This document shows, piece by piece, positions 39,052 through 49,103 of a stretch of 64,000 nt of DNA. Made by a program: the position numbers and the translations under genes. This stretch comes from a virus. The stretch spans positions 39,584 through 103,583 of IMG/VR virus record IMGVR_UViG_3300013132_003882; one strand, 5' to 3'. How positions within the stretch are numbered: the stretch's first letter is position 1; each line of letters begins with the position of its first letter. Under the pieces are notes generated by a model. That model saw only the letters and a list, made by a program, of their open reading frames with translations, did not search any database and was not told the DNA's origin.

Positions 39052-41442
39052 ATGGCACAAGAAATTATCAACATAGGACCTGCACCCAACGACGGGCTAG
39101 GGGATCCGCTGCGAACGGCGTTTACCAAAACCAACAACAACTTTAGTCAATTGTTTGCAGCCGGCGGGGTGAGTGGTATTTCAAATGGCACCAGCAATGT
39201 CACTGTGTTACAAGATGCACAAGTGAACATATCATCGGGCAACATATCCAATGTTGTAGTGGTCACTGCTGTGGGGGCCACAGTCAAAGGCACACTGATT
39301 GCCAACGCTGCCATGAGTGCCACGGGCAACATCACTGCAGGACAGTTCTTTTTTGGCAACGGTTCACAGCTGACCGGTGTGGTGTCTGTAGCTGCGGCTG
39401 CGCTGATAACTGGCAACACCCTGAGTTCAAACGTAGTAACCAGCAGTTTGACCACTGTGGGCACACTGGGCACACTGTCAGTGTCTGGCAACATAACCTC
39501 TGGCAACATCAGTTCGCCAGGGCAAGTGGTTGCCACAGGCAACATCACAGGTGGCAACTTGTCAGCCACCACACAAATCAATGCCTCGGGCAACATAACC
39601 GGCGGCAACTTGATCACTGCAGGTGTGGTAAGTGTGGGTGGTGCTGTGAGTGCAGCAGGCAATGTCACTGGTGCTTTTCTCATTGGCAACGGCAGTCAAA
39701 TCAGCGGCTTGAGCATCAGCTCAAATGCTGCACTGTTGGTGGGCACTGTGCTCAGCGCCAACGTGGTAGACAGCAGCCTGCAGAGTGTGGGTTCATTGAA
39801 CAGTCTTGTGGTCAGCAATGCCCTGGGAGGTTCAGGCAATGTCACCAGCAACAACGTCAATGTTGGCACTCAAATTTCTGCCACAGGCAACATCACAGGT
39901 GGCAACATCAACACAGCCGGGGTGGTCAGTTCATCAGGCACCATAGTGGCCACAGGCAACATCACTGGTGGCAATTTGTCAGTTGGTCTAGGCAATATCA
40001 TTGGTGGCAACATTGACATCAATACAGAAATCAAATCTGGTGCCACTGTCACTGCTGTGGGCAACATTACAGGCGGCAACCTGCGCACAGCAGGACAAGT
40101 ATCGGCCACAGGCCTGATCACTGGTGGCAACATAACCACAGTGGGCACAGCCAATCTCAATGCAGTGACAGTGCCTACCACAGTGTCTGCAGTGGGCAAC
40201 GTCACTGGTGGCAACGTCAACAGTGGCAACGTGGTATCGGCCACTGGCAACGTGGTGGCAGGCAATGTGACTTCTCTGGGACTTATCTCCAGCTCAGGCA
40301 ATGTAACAGCACCCAACTTTATCGGCAATGTGATTGGCAATATCTCGGGCAACTTGTCTGCACCTGGCGCCAACACACAAGTGATATTCAATGACTCAGC
40401 CACTGCCAATGCCACTGCCAATCTGACTTTTGACAAGGCCACAAATGCACTCACTGCTGCTGGTACCATCACTGGCGGCAATTTGACCACTGGTGGTAAT
40501 TTGAGCGTAACCGGCGACTCCATACTGGTTGGCAATCTTATAGTGAGTGGTACCACCGAATACAACAACGTGACCAATCTTGCCATTCAAGATCCTATTA
40601 TTACACTGGGGCGCGGTGCCAACAACTCACCATTGGTTTCCACCACCACCACCGATCGCGGCGAACAACTGTATTATTATTCTGGCACAGAAAAATCAGC
40701 ATTTATTGGATATCAATCCAGCTCAGGCAAATTGATTGCCGCGGTGTCTGCTGCTGTGACCAACGAAATAGTTACTGTAACCACTGCAGGCAGTTTTGTA
40801 GTGGGTACCTTGGAAGGTGCTGTGGTTTCAGTAACAGGCAATATCACAGGTGGCAATGTGCTGGGTGGTGCCAATGTCAATGCCACCACACACACAGGTA
40901 CCACAGTTTCAGTCACAGGCAACATCACAGGTGGCAATGTGCTGGGTGGTGCCAATGTCAATGCTACCACGCACACAGGTACCACAGCCAGTTTGAGTGG
41001 CAACGTCACAGGTGGCAACATCAACACAGCTGGTATTGTCAGTGCTGGCAGCAACGTGATCAGCGGGGCTTTGGTTCAAGGTGCAAGTTTGAGTGTTACA
41101 GGAAACACTGCCACAGTGACCACAGCCAACTACACCATTGGCTACAGAGATCTACCACAGATCACTTCATTTGCTACACTGGTTGCAGATGCCGGCGGCA
41201 AACACTACTACGGTTCAGGCACCATTACTATTCCTTTGAACAGTACCATTGCATTTGCTGTGGGCACTGCTGTGTTGATCATTGCCAACGGTGCAACAGT
41301 AATCTCGCCAACAGCTGGTGTGACCCTGGTTGAAGCAGGCACAGGCAACACTGGCGCTAGAAATTTGGCCAGCAATGGACAAGCAACCTTGGTCAAAGTT
41401 GGTACCAACACCTGGTATATCTCTGGCGTGGGAATAACCTAA
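39052..41442 (+). CDS. tail fibre protein with ATGNITGGN repeats
   Basis: 796 residues. N-terminal NIGPAPNDGLGDPLRTAFTKTNNNFSQLF is a common fibre start module; the body repeats (S/A)ATGNITGGN(L/V/I) many times, predicted beta-helical shaft. The C-terminal ~150 residues form a distinct domain (DLPQITSFATLVADAGG) that may be a tip or trimerisation domain. Confidence 0.8.
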   Translation: MAQEIINIGPAPNDGLGDPLRTAFTKTNNNFSQLFAAGGVSGISNGTSNVTVLQDAQVNISSGNISNVVVVTAVGATVKGTLIANAAMSATGNITAGQFFFGNGSQLTGVVSVAAAALITGNTLSSNVVTSSLTTVGTLGTLSVSGNITSGNISSPGQVVATGNITGGNLSATTQINASGNITGGNLITAGVVSVGGAVSAAGNVTGAFLIGNGSQISGLSISSNAALLVGTVLSANVVDSSLQSVGSLNSLVVSNALGGSGNVTSNNVNVGTQISATGNITGGNINTAGVVSSSGTIVATGNITGGNLSVGLGNIIGGNIDINTEIKSGATVTAVGNITGGNLRTAGQVSATGLITGGNITTVGTANLNAVTVPTTVSAVGNVTGGNVNSGNVVSATGNVVAGNVTSLGLISSSGNVTAPNFIGNVIGNISGNLSAPGANTQVIFNDSATANATANLTFDKATNALTAAGTITGGNLTTGGNLSVTGDSILVGNLIVSGTTEYNNVTNLAIQDPIITLGRGANNSPLVSTTTTDRGEQLYYYSGTEKSAFIGYQSSSGKLIAAVSAAVTNEIVTVTTAGSFVVGTLEGAVVSVTGNITGGNVLGGANVNATTHTGTTVSVTGNITGGNVLGGANVNATTHTGTTASLSGNVTGGNINTAGIVSAGSNVISGALVQGASLSVTGNTATVTTANYTIGYRDLPQITSFATLVADAGGKHYYGSGTITIPLNSTIAFAVGTAVLIIANGATVISPTAGVTLVEAGTGNTGARNLASNGQATLVKVGTNTWYISGVGIT
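40825..40986 (+). repeat. 81-nt tandem repeat in fibre gene
   Basis: Two near-identical units (starting 40825 and 40906) encoding VSVTGNITGGNVLGGANVN ATTHTGTT. Confidence 0.75.
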
Positions 41443-41951
41443 TGACTGGTATCATGGCTGCTGTGGCCGGCACATCACAAAACATAATTTATGCAGCCGG
41501 ATTGTACAACACCACCACTGGTGTGGATCAGTCTCCCATCACTGGCAGTGTCACTATATTCGGCGGCAGCTCCAGTGTCGATCAAACTTGGATAGGATAT
41601 TTTACTCCTGACAGCACGGCCACAGTGAGTTTGAGTCTACAGACCACAGCATCCACCGGGAATTTTTTAGACAGTGCATCAACTACCGGCAGACTCTGGT
41701 TGGGCGCCACAGCCAAGTCTGGATTCACTACTGGCAATGCCAACATCACAGCCACAGGCAATCAAACAGTCAGCGCCAGTTTCCCAATGTCTCTGGGCGT
41801 GCGGTATGCCATTCGCATTCAATGGGTTGGAAGTTATAGTGTGGGGGGAGTATTTGGAGATTCGTCTAGTGGATCGCTGACATTCTTGGCCTCAGGATCC
41901 AGCAATGTAACCAATAGAATTTTCTACAACAGCATCACCAATGGCTTCTAA
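41442..41951 (+). CDS. fibre-associated structural protein
   Basis: 169 residues, Ser/Thr/Gly-rich beta protein (MTGIMAAVAGTSQNIIYAAGLYN...). Directly follows the fibre gene (TAATG overlap), so perhaps a fibre tip or chaperone. No recognised family. Confidence 0.6.
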   Translation: MTGIMAAVAGTSQNIIYAAGLYNTTTGVDQSPITGSVTIFGGSSSVDQTWIGYFTPDSTATVSLSLQTTASTGNFLDSASTTGRLWLGATAKSGFTTGNANITATGNQTVSASFPMSLGVRYAIRIQWVGSYSVGGVFGDSSSGSLTFLASGSSNVTNRIFYNSITNGF

Positions 41952-41957
41952 CCCTAC

Positions 41958-41965
41958 AATAAATA
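41958..41965 (+). promoter_or_regulatory. late promoter
   Basis: AATAAATA 21 nt before ATG 41987. Confidence 0.55.
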
Positions 41966-41986
41966 TGCACAAGGCACAATAATAAC

Positions 41987-44900
41987 ATGGCACAACCTGT
42001 ATGGATCACTCCCGCTGGCAGCTTGGGCATCATACCCGAGGGCCTGTTCTATCAACAGGACATGCTGGCCTATCCTGCCATAACTGGCACAGCCGTGATC
42101 AACACTGCTGTGATTGTGAACGTCACAGATTTTGACAACATTGAAATTGGTGATCAGCTGTACAGCACACTGTTTCCCACATTTACATTTGTTGTGGCTA
42201 TCAACACCACAAACAAAACCATCACAGTGGATCAACAGGCCCTGAATGATGCTGTGGCCACAGACATTGCCTACATAGGTGGCCAGATATTTTACAGCGT
42301 CATCAGCGGACTGCTGCCACAGGGCATACAACTTACCAATGCTGGTACCATCACTGGAGTTTCCTTTGCATCTGCCAGTCAGCAAGGTGTGCCAGTGCCG
42401 GTCAACAAAAACGTCACCAGCAAGTTTGCCATCAGAGCATACACCACCAAAGTGGTCAATGGCCAAACAGTGGTGGCACGACTGCGTGATCGAACCTTTG
42501 ATCTCACCATCAGCGGCAATGATGTGCCAGACTTTGTCACGCCTGCTGGCAGCATAGGCACGTTCTACGACGGTGACGAAGTTGACATTCAAATACAATT
42601 CACTGACGTTGACCCCGACGAAACCATTGCAGTGACTTTGCTTGATGGCTCATTGCCACTGGGTCTGACCTTGACCAGTCTGGGGCGTATTTCAGGATAC
42701 ATTGCTCCGTTTCCCAATGTCAACGAACCCCCGGGCTATGACTTAGATCCAATCAGTGTGTTGCCATTTGACTTTGTGGTCAGTGCCATCAACAAAAACT
42801 ATCAATTTACCCTGGAAGTGTCTGACGGCAAAAGCAGCAGCATACGCACCTTTACTATATTTGTGTATGACCGGTCTGAGCTCACAGCTGACACCACTGA
42901 GATTTTGGGCGATACCACTGAGGTGGATGCCAGCCAGACCACTGAACGAGCTCCATTCTTGACCAATGCCGAACCCACCAGTATTGGTCGTGTGCGCAGT
43001 GACAATTATTTTGCTTATCAATTTTTAGGCGACGACTACGACACCGCAGACATTGAATATCTCATCACAGTAAATCAAGGCCTGGGCTTGCCGCCAGGGC
43101 TTACACTGGACGCCACGTCAGGTTGGCTGTATGGCTATATTCCCGATCAGGGCATAACTGAAATTACCTACAGCTTTTACATTCAGGTACGGCAAGTGGA
43201 CAACCCAGCCATCACCAGCCAGCTGTACCCATTTACTATTACCATTATTGCCATTGACGACGATGCTGCTTTCTGGGTGACTGACGCTGACCTTGGTGTA
43301 GTGGAAAACGGCAGCACCAGCCTGCTGTATGTGGAAGCTCAGGCTCGCAACGGGGCAGTGCTGAACTATCGTCTCAAATCTGGTGCATTCAATCAGTTGC
43401 CACAAGGACTGGAATTGTTGGCCACTGGCGAATTGGCCGGCAGAATAACTTTCAATACATTTGCACTGGATCTGGGATCAACCACATTTGACATTGATCT
43501 TGGAGTGACCACGGGCATAGATCCCACCACGTTTGACAGCAAATTTACATTTGAGATCAATGCATTTGCACCTGGCAGCAATCAGGCCTTGTACAAGGTC
43601 ATTGGCATCACTGTGATCAGTGGCGGCACAGGTTATAATTCAGCCACCCCGCCTACCATTGTGTTCAGCAATCCAGCAGGTAGCACAGCAGTGGCAGCTG
43701 TGGCAGGTGCAGCAGTGATTTCAGCTGGTGTTATTGTGAGTGTGCCAGTGGTAAATCCTGGCTCAGGATACCTGTCAACACCCACTGTGACCATCACTGC
43801 AGGATTTGGTGGCAGTGGTGCTGTGTTGCAGGCACAGATCCAACAAGTGGCCAGCATAGATTCAATCAGTGTGTTCAAAACATTCACTGTCACTGTGGAT
43901 CGTGAATACAACTATCCCTATCAAAATCTCTTTTGCCTGGCACTGCCACCAGCCAATGATCGACTGTTGTTGAATCAACTGTTGACCAATCAAGAAATTT
44001 TTGTGCCTGAATTTATCTATCGTCCGCAAGATGCCAATTTTGGTGTGAGCACACGAGTCAAGTACGAACATGCCTATGGACTTGCACCAGAATCCATTGA
44101 CACTTATGTCAGCAGCTTGTACACCAGTCACTACTGGAAAAATCTCATACTGGGCGGTATCAACACTGCTCAGGCCCTGGACGCTAGTGGCAATGTGGTA
44201 TATGAAGTGGTCTACAGCAAAATCATTGACAACTTGGTCAACAATGTTGGCCAAAGCGTGAATCGCATTGTGAATTTGCCCTACAGTATCATTGATCCTG
44301 CAGATGGCAGCACCGTGGTCACACAGGTGTATCCCAACAGTTTGAAAAACATGCGGGATCAGGTCATAGACGTGGTTGGGCAGATCAGCACCAAACTACC
44401 ACTGTGGATGACTAGCAAACAAACCAATGGTCGTGTGCTGGGATTCACACCAGCCTGGGTGATATGTTATGCACAACCTGGACGCAGTGCGCAGATTGCT
44501 TATTACATTCAAGAATATTTTGCACAAAATTTAAACACTGTGGATTTCAAAGTGGATCGATATGTGTTGGATCGAACACTGAGCAAAAATTGGAACACCC
44601 AGTCTCAGACTTGGACACCACAAGGTACATTGACCACTTTTGATTTCCAGAATACCACTGGCTTTGAAAACCTGGGATTGGTACAGTGTGCTACCAATCT
44701 AGGCTACTCGGACATAAACTATCGTACCATTGGTGAGATAAACGCCAATGGCGGTATAGACGGGCTCACTGCTATTTCGTCACCAGGTGTGGATCCTCCA
44801 CCAGGCACTAGAGTGCTGGTAACCTCAGGTACCAAGATAGTATTTGTAAAACAGCAAGATTACGGCAATTATACCACCACGGACGATGCCTGGCAGGATT

Positions 44901-45580
44901 ATGTCATACTGTATGACAGTGTGGGATTTGATGCTCCCGGCACCACATTTGACGAGGCTGTGACCATACCAGGTGGAGAAAATTTGGTCTGTACAAACAC
45001 TGTTGCCAGCACTGATCGTATCACCATTAGCAGCACAGCTGACATGGATCCTGGAGACACCATATGGTTCACAGGCGATGTGTTTGGGGGTGTGATAAGC
45101 TTCAACACCAACAATCAAGTTTATTACATTTTGGATGTGCCCAGTGCCACTGAATTTCGAATCACTGCCACACCTGGCGACACTACTCCTGTGGCATTGA
45201 GCGATGCCTCAGGTTCAATGAATGCTTTCTGGGGCAACTACAGAATGGGCATTTGGGAAATCACTGTGGTGCCCGGCGCCACTGCAACAGAACCCAGCAC
45301 ACTGCAACTGTCACTGATACAACAAACTTCGCCCAATCAATACCTGCAGGTCACACAAGGGCAATTCTACAACACAGCTCAGTTGTACAGACCCACAGTA
45401 CCAGGTCCTGCACTCACAGTGATCAACTGGCAACCTTTTATCACAGCAGTTGTGTCAGTCACATCAGAAACCACGTTTGACACAGCCAGCATGCAATTTA
45501 TCGCACCGGTTGATATGTACACCACAAGCGATGCACTGGATAAATATCTGGTATTCCCCAAGACCAATATCTTGGTATAA
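41987..45580 (+). CDS. large structural protein with Ig-like domains
   Basis: 1197 residues. Repeated GLPPGLTLD / LPLGLTLTSLGRISG motifs mark putative-Ig (He_PIG/cadherin-like) domains through the first ~550 residues; a Gly-rich GGTGY segment follows, then a long unrecognised C-terminal region. Typical of large fibre or baseplate-proximal proteins of T4-like cyanophages. Confidence 0.75.
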   Translation: MAQPVWITPAGSLGIIPEGLFYQQDMLAYPAITGTAVINTAVIVNVTDFDNIEIGDQLYSTLFPTFTFVVAINTTNKTITVDQQALNDAVATDIAYIGGQIFYSVISGLLPQGIQLTNAGTITGVSFASASQQGVPVPVNKNVTSKFAIRAYTTKVVNGQTVVARLRDRTFDLTISGNDVPDFVTPAGSIGTFYDGDEVDIQIQFTDVDPDETIAVTLLDGSLPLGLTLTSLGRISGYIAPFPNVNEPPGYDLDPISVLPFDFVVSAINKNYQFTLEVSDGKSSSIRTFTIFVYDRSELTADTTEILGDTTEVDASQTTERAPFLTNAEPTSIGRVRSDNYFAYQFLGDDYDTADIEYLITVNQGLGLPPGLTLDATSGWLYGYIPDQGITEITYSFYIQVRQVDNPAITSQLYPFTITIIAIDDDAAFWVTDADLGVVENGSTSLLYVEAQARNGAVLNYRLKSGAFNQLPQGLELLATGELAGRITFNTFALDLGSTTFDIDLGVTTGIDPTTFDSKFTFEINAFAPGSNQALYKVIGITVISGGTGYNSATPPTIVFSNPAGSTAVAAVAGAAVISAGVIVSVPVVNPGSGYLSTPTVTITAGFGGSGAVLQAQIQQVASIDSISVFKTFTVTVDREYNYPYQNLFCLALPPANDRLLLNQLLTNQEIFVPEFIYRPQDANFGVSTRVKYEHAYGLAPESIDTYVSSLYTSHYWKNLILGGINTAQALDASGNVVYEVVYSKIIDNLVNNVGQSVNRIVNLPYSIIDPADGSTVVTQVYPNSLKNMRDQVIDVVGQISTKLPLWMTSKQTNGRVLGFTPAWVICYAQPGRSAQIAYYIQEYFAQNLNTVDFKVDRYVLDRTLSKNWNTQSQTWTPQGTLTTFDFQNTTGFENLGLVQCATNLGYSDINYRTIGEINANGGIDGLTAISSPGVDPPPGTRVLVTSGTKIVFVKQQDYGNYTTTDDAWQDYVILYDSVGFDAPGTTFDEAVTIPGGENLVCTNTVASTDRITISSTADMDPGDTIWFTGDVFGGVISFNTNNQVYYILDVPSATEFRITATPGDTTPVALSDASGSMNAFWGNYRMGIWEITVVPGATATEPSTLQLSLIQQTSPNQYLQVTQGQFYNTAQLYRPTVPGPALTVINWQPFITAVVSVTSETTFDTASMQFIAPVDMYTTSDALDKYLVFPKTNILV

Positions 45581-45591
45581 CAAGGACCAAA

Positions 45592-47097
45592 ATGACAAGC
45601 AGTATCAACCCAAACAACATCGACGGCGGCTACCCCATTGCCGGCCAAGACAACAATTCTCAAGGATTTCGTGACAATTTCACAGAAACCAAAGTGAATT
45701 TTCAGTATGCAGCCACCGAAATAACTGATCTTCAGACCAAAGCGGTGTTAAAAGCAGCATTGTCTGGTACTACTTTGGACAACAACATGGCCGACAATCT
45801 GTTGTATGCTGCCAAGATACAAGACTTTTCGGCCACTCGAGTGGCCATTACTCCTGTGAGTGGCACACTTACTCTGAACTATGCCAGCGCACACTACCAA
45901 ACATATGACACTGCCACTGCAGGCAGTGTGACCTTGGCATTCAACAATCTTCCATCATCAGGGTCTTATGGTCTAGTGCGTCTGCAACTCACAGTCAGCA
46001 GTGTGGCTCATACTTTGACTTTGCCTATCCCAGTCAGTGTGGGCATTACTGGTATTCAAGGTATTGCGCCAGGCACAGCAGGTGTGACCAATACCATAAC
46101 TTTTTCTGCCACTGGGGTGTTTGAATTTGCGTTTGGCACATACGATGGCGGCTCGGCCATAACCATTTTTGACTTGAATCGTCCGCTGACCAACTACGGT
46201 GGTTCCAGTGTTGCGGTTGGCAATATTTCAGCTTCTGGCACAGCCAACGTCACAGGCAATGTCAACGGTGGTAATTTGCGCACAGCGGGTTTGATATCAG
46301 CCACTGGCAGTGTGTCGGCCACTGGCAACATACAAGGTGGCAATGTGATTGCTTTGGGCATTAGCAGTGCCATAGGCAATTTGACTGGCGGCAATGTGCT
46401 CACAGGAGGTTTGATAGCTGCTGTAGGAAATATCACTGGCTTTATCACGCCACTAGCAGGCACTGCCACAACAGCTCCCTTGAACTTTGTTTCGGGTACC
46501 TTGAATACCACTGCTATTGCTGGAGCACTAGAATATGACGGTGTGGTCATGTACGGTACCCCGCAAGGCAGTCAGCGCGGTGTGTTAGATACCACACATT
46601 TTATGTGTTTGACAGTGGACTACACTGGCAATGATTCTGCCACAGCACAGAAAGTGTTCAACGTGGGCACAGGTGCTGCAGGTGCCATCACACTGCCGGC
46701 CGCGACCAGTTATTTCATGGAAGCAGTGTACTACATCACTCGAAGCGTGGGTACAACTTCTCACAACTTCAGCACACTGTTTGCTCTGAGCGGCACACTG
46801 ACCAGTATCAGTTACACTGTGGATACCACCAGCACCACTGGTAATACCCTGGGCACAGTCAGCAGAATCTATGCCACAGCGGCCACCGCCGTTGTGTGTA
46901 CAGCAAACAGCACATCAGCCACTGAAAATATCACAGTGGTCATACGCGGCGTGATACGAACCAACTCAGCAGGCACTTTCACTCCGCAGTTCAAGTATGA
47001 CACGCCTCCTGGTGGTGCACCGTCAATATTGAAAAACAGCTATATCAAACTCACACCCATGGGAACCAATTCTGTTACATCTGTGGGCAATTGGTAA
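45592..47097 (+). CDS. tail fibre protein
   Basis: 501 residues. N-terminal SSINPNNIDGGYPIAGQDNNSQGFRDNF module, a central ATGNIQGGN repeat block shared with the gene at 39052, and a C-terminal beta domain (QKVFNVGTGAAGAITLPAATSYFMEAVYY). AAGGA ribosome site, 11 nt after the previous gene. Confidence 0.75.
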   Translation: MTSSINPNNIDGGYPIAGQDNNSQGFRDNFTETKVNFQYAATEITDLQTKAVLKAALSGTTLDNNMADNLLYAAKIQDFSATRVAITPVSGTLTLNYASAHYQTYDTATAGSVTLAFNNLPSSGSYGLVRLQLTVSSVAHTLTLPIPVSVGITGIQGIAPGTAGVTNTITFSATGVFEFAFGTYDGGSAITIFDLNRPLTNYGGSSVAVGNISASGTANVTGNVNGGNLRTAGLISATGSVSATGNIQGGNVIALGISSAIGNLTGGNVLTGGLIAAVGNITGFITPLAGTATTAPLNFVSGTLNTTAIAGALEYDGVVMYGTPQGSQRGVLDTTHFMCLTVDYTGNDSATAQKVFNVGTGAAGAITLPAATSYFMEAVYYITRSVGTTSHNFSTLFALSGTLTSISYTVDTTSTTGNTLGTVSRIYATAATAVVCTANSTSATENITVVIRGVIRTNSAGTFTPQFKYDTPPGGAPSILKNSYIKLTPMGTNSVTSVGNW

Positions 47098-47106
47098 AAC
47101 ACAGCA

Positions 47107-47135
47107 TTGACTATCAGCGGATAATTTAGTACAAT
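47107..47135 (+). promoter_or_regulatory. early promoter, leaderless type, inside an inverted repeat
   Basis: TTGACT, 17 nt, TACAAT, 6 nt, ATG 47142. A 12-bp perfect inverted repeat, CTATCAGCGGAT (47111-47122) / ATCCGCTGATAG (47149-47160), brackets the -10 box and start codon. Confidence 0.75.
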
Positions 47136-47160
47136 AACACTATGGAACATCCGCTGATAG
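47111..47160. repeat. 12-bp perfect inverted repeat over promoter and start codon
   Basis: Arms 47111-47122 and 47149-47160, 26-nt loop. May be a repressor operator, or an RNA hairpin that hides the ATG on read-through late transcripts. Confidence 0.8.
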
Positions 47161-47378
47161 GCTCACTTGATGATCAAACGCTGGAACAACTCAGCACCCG
47201 AATCAATGATCTAGCCAAAAAATTAAGCATTGCTGCCAGATCAGGCAATGGACATTTGTGCAATCAAATACGCATGGCCATGACCAACTATCAAAATATG
47301 TATCAAACCAAACTGCAAGAAAGTTACCGCAAAGCACAAGGTGACTCCAACTTTGACGACAAAATCAACATTCAATGA
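47142..47378 (+). CDS. small conserved phage protein (leaderless gene)
   Basis: 78 residues (MEHPLIGSLDDQTLEQLSTRIND...), helical; similar unknowns occur in T4-like cyanophages next to replication genes. First early gene after the fibre operon. ATGA overlap with the next gene. Confidence 0.65.
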   Translation: MEHPLIGSLDDQTLEQLSTRINDLAKKLSIAARSGNGHLCNQIRMAMTNYQNMYQTKLQESYRKAQGDSNFDDKINIQ

Positions 47379-47974
47379 ACGTTAGACTTCAATATGACAT
47401 GGAATTCCTGGCAGGAATCTACTATGATCAACAACTACACATCAACAGTTATTCTGTCACGCTGAATCTTGTGACTCGTTCAACTCATGCTCAAATCACC
47501 AACATAGCCATGGATCGGTTGCGGGCTTTTGTAGTAACCGAACTGGCCAACACAGTGTTTGTAAATCAAAACCTTTTGGAACAGGCTGAAATGCTCAGTG
47601 TAATGGGCGTAAATGTCACAACATTGCCTGAGGAACCAGTTGACCAAATCATTGGCATGATGTTATACTACAAACTCAATGCCATCATGGAAGGGCGCAT
47701 GACTGTGGACAGCCTGGACTTGTCGAGTGTGTTGGGCGATTCAGTTTGGTACAGACACGACGAAGACGACTTGCCGGGACCGTTTGCTGATCAAGGCTGG
47801 TGGCACGAACCAAACACTCGACACCATGATCTTGGGCAGGATCAATCACATGACAATGTGCTCAAGGTCATGCCCAACTCATGGAGTGAATACGGACTTC
47901 AATGGTTGGAAGATGCCACTGATGGCACTGGTAATACTGTGGTATTTGCAAATTTCCAAAAAAATGAAGACTGA
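47375..47974 (+). CDS. conserved phage protein, unknown
   Basis: 199 residues (MNVRLQYDMEFLAGIYYDQQ...), acidic/His-rich C-terminal part (WWHEPNTRHHDLG). No catalytic motif recognised. Overlaps the DnaE-like gene. Confidence 0.65.
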   Translation: MNVRLQYDMEFLAGIYYDQQLHINSYSVTLNLVTRSTHAQITNIAMDRLRAFVVTELANTVFVNQNLLEQAEMLSVMGVNVTTLPEEPVDQIIGMMLYYKLNAIMEGRMTVDSLDLSSVLGDSVWYRHDEDDLPGPFADQGWWHEPNTRHHDLGQDQSHDNVLKVMPNSWSEYGLQWLEDATDGTGNTVVFANFQKNED

Positions 47975-48476
47975 TCAATACGGACAAATCATCTACTCAG
48001 AGTCAGATCTTGTGAACATGGTCATGCGTGGCGTGCCTGTGTCACAGATGACGGGAATGTTGGTAGAACAGGGACTGACCTTGGAATCTGCTGCTGAATA
48101 TTTGGAACAAATGCCGGACCTTGTTGCTTATCAAATGAACACTGCCACAGTGGCCGAGTGGGATGCTGTGAATCAACGCCAGTGGCACATGCCTGGGGAA
48201 TACAAAAATTTGGACATTGCCGAACTGGTACTGAATCTGTGTACCACCGATGCTGAACTTCAACGCTGTGGGGCAGAACTGCTGATGTTTCAAGAACGAG
48301 ACTTGTTTAATTTGTTGCGGTACTTGAAATATCTTGTGGATACACTGGAGGCCAATCGCATGATCTGGGGTGTGGGGCGAGGCAGTTCAGTGGCCAGTTA
48401 TGTGTTGTACAAACTGAGAGTGCACAGAATTGACAGCCTTTACTATGATTTAGATCCCACAGAATTCCTGCGTTAA
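47964..48476 (+). CDS. DnaE (C-family polymerase)-like fragment protein
   Basis: 170 residues. The C-terminal WGVGRGSSVASYVLYKLRVHRIDSLYYDLDPTEFL matches the GxGRGSxxxSLVxYxLxIxxxDPLxxxLxFERFL segment of bacterial DNA polymerase III alpha, but the catalytic Asp segment that follows in DnaE is absent. It therefore cannot be a polymerase alone; a DNA- or clamp-binding role is possible. Confidence 0.65.
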   Translation: MKTDQYGQIIYSESDLVNMVMRGVPVSQMTGMLVEQGLTLESAAEYLEQMPDLVAYQMNTATVAEWDAVNQRQWHMPGEYKNLDIAELVLNLCTTDAELQRCGAELLMFQERDLFNLLRYLKYLVDTLEANRMIWGVGRGSSVASYVLYKLRVHRIDSLYYDLDPTEFLR

Positions 48477-48479
48477 ATA
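48473..48479 (+). promoter_or_regulatory. late promoter
   Basis: TTAAATA overlapping the previous stop; leader with AGGAGAG before ATG 48499. Confidence 0.55.
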
Positions 48480-48498
48480 GAATTTTAGGAGAGAGACA

Positions 48499-48729
48499 AT
48501 GACCAAAGATATTTACAAAAGTGCCAAAGGCAAACCGGTAGACATGGGCGCATTGCGTTTAAAAAATGAGCAAACTGTGGCCGTAGGCAACATGAAAGTC
48601 AATGCCAGAGGCGACAAAATTGACGAGCAAGGACAAATCATTGCCAGCAAACCTGCACAAGTAAATGAGCAGTACAATCAACAGCTGGCTGACAAAATGA
48701 CCAGCCATAAATGGAACCTTGAAGGATGA
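48499..48729 (+). CDS. small conserved phage protein
   Basis: 76 residues (MTKDIYKSAKGKPVDMGALRLKNEQTVAVGNM...), like a structural-type small protein of T4-like phages. ATGA overlap with the co-chaperonin gene. Confidence 0.6.
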   Translation: MTKDIYKSAKGKPVDMGALRLKNEQTVAVGNMKVNARGDKIDEQGQIIASKPAQVNEQYNQQLADKMTSHKWNLEG

Positions 48730-49103
48730 AGGCAGCATATTCAGCACACAGAATTAGCAAACTACAAGCATTGAGCGATTCAGTGTTGGTAGAAGACATG
48801 ACCTTTGACGAACGTATTTCAAATGGCGGCATTGTGTTGTTGAACGACAATGGCAAGAGTTCAGGTATTCGCCCTCGTTGGGGCAGAGTATATGCCACAG
48901 GCCCAGAGCAAACGGATGTACGTGTGGGTGAGTGGATACTGGTGGCACACGGACGTTGGACACGTGGCTTGGACATAGAAGATGATGAGGGCAAACGCAC
49001 CATCCGTAAAATTGATCCCAAAGACATATTAATGAGTGCAGATGAACGCCCTGCAGATGTCACCTTTTCAGACGCCATCAACGTTGAGAAAAAAGAACGA
49101 TGA
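48726..49103 (+). CDS. GroES-like co-chaperonin
   Basis: 125 residues. DSVLVEDMTFDERISNGGIVLLNDN resembles the GroES roof and mobile-loop region, and GRVYATGPEQTDVRVGEWILVAHGRWTRG the core barrel. By analogy with T4 gp31 it would cap host GroEL to fold the capsid protein. No GroEL gene in the window. Confidence 0.75.
   Translation: MKAAYSAHRISKLQALSDSVLVEDMTFDERISNGGIVLLNDNGKSSGIRPRWGRVYATGPEQTDVRVGEWILVAHGRWTRGLDIEDDEGKRTIRKIDPKDILMSADERPADVTFSDAINVEKKER

Noticed and set aside
39147-40590. Minus-strand ORFs with repeated TLPPVMLPVA-type sequence
   Set aside because: They mirror the ATGNITGGN repeats of the fibre gene on the plus strand; no ribosome sites.
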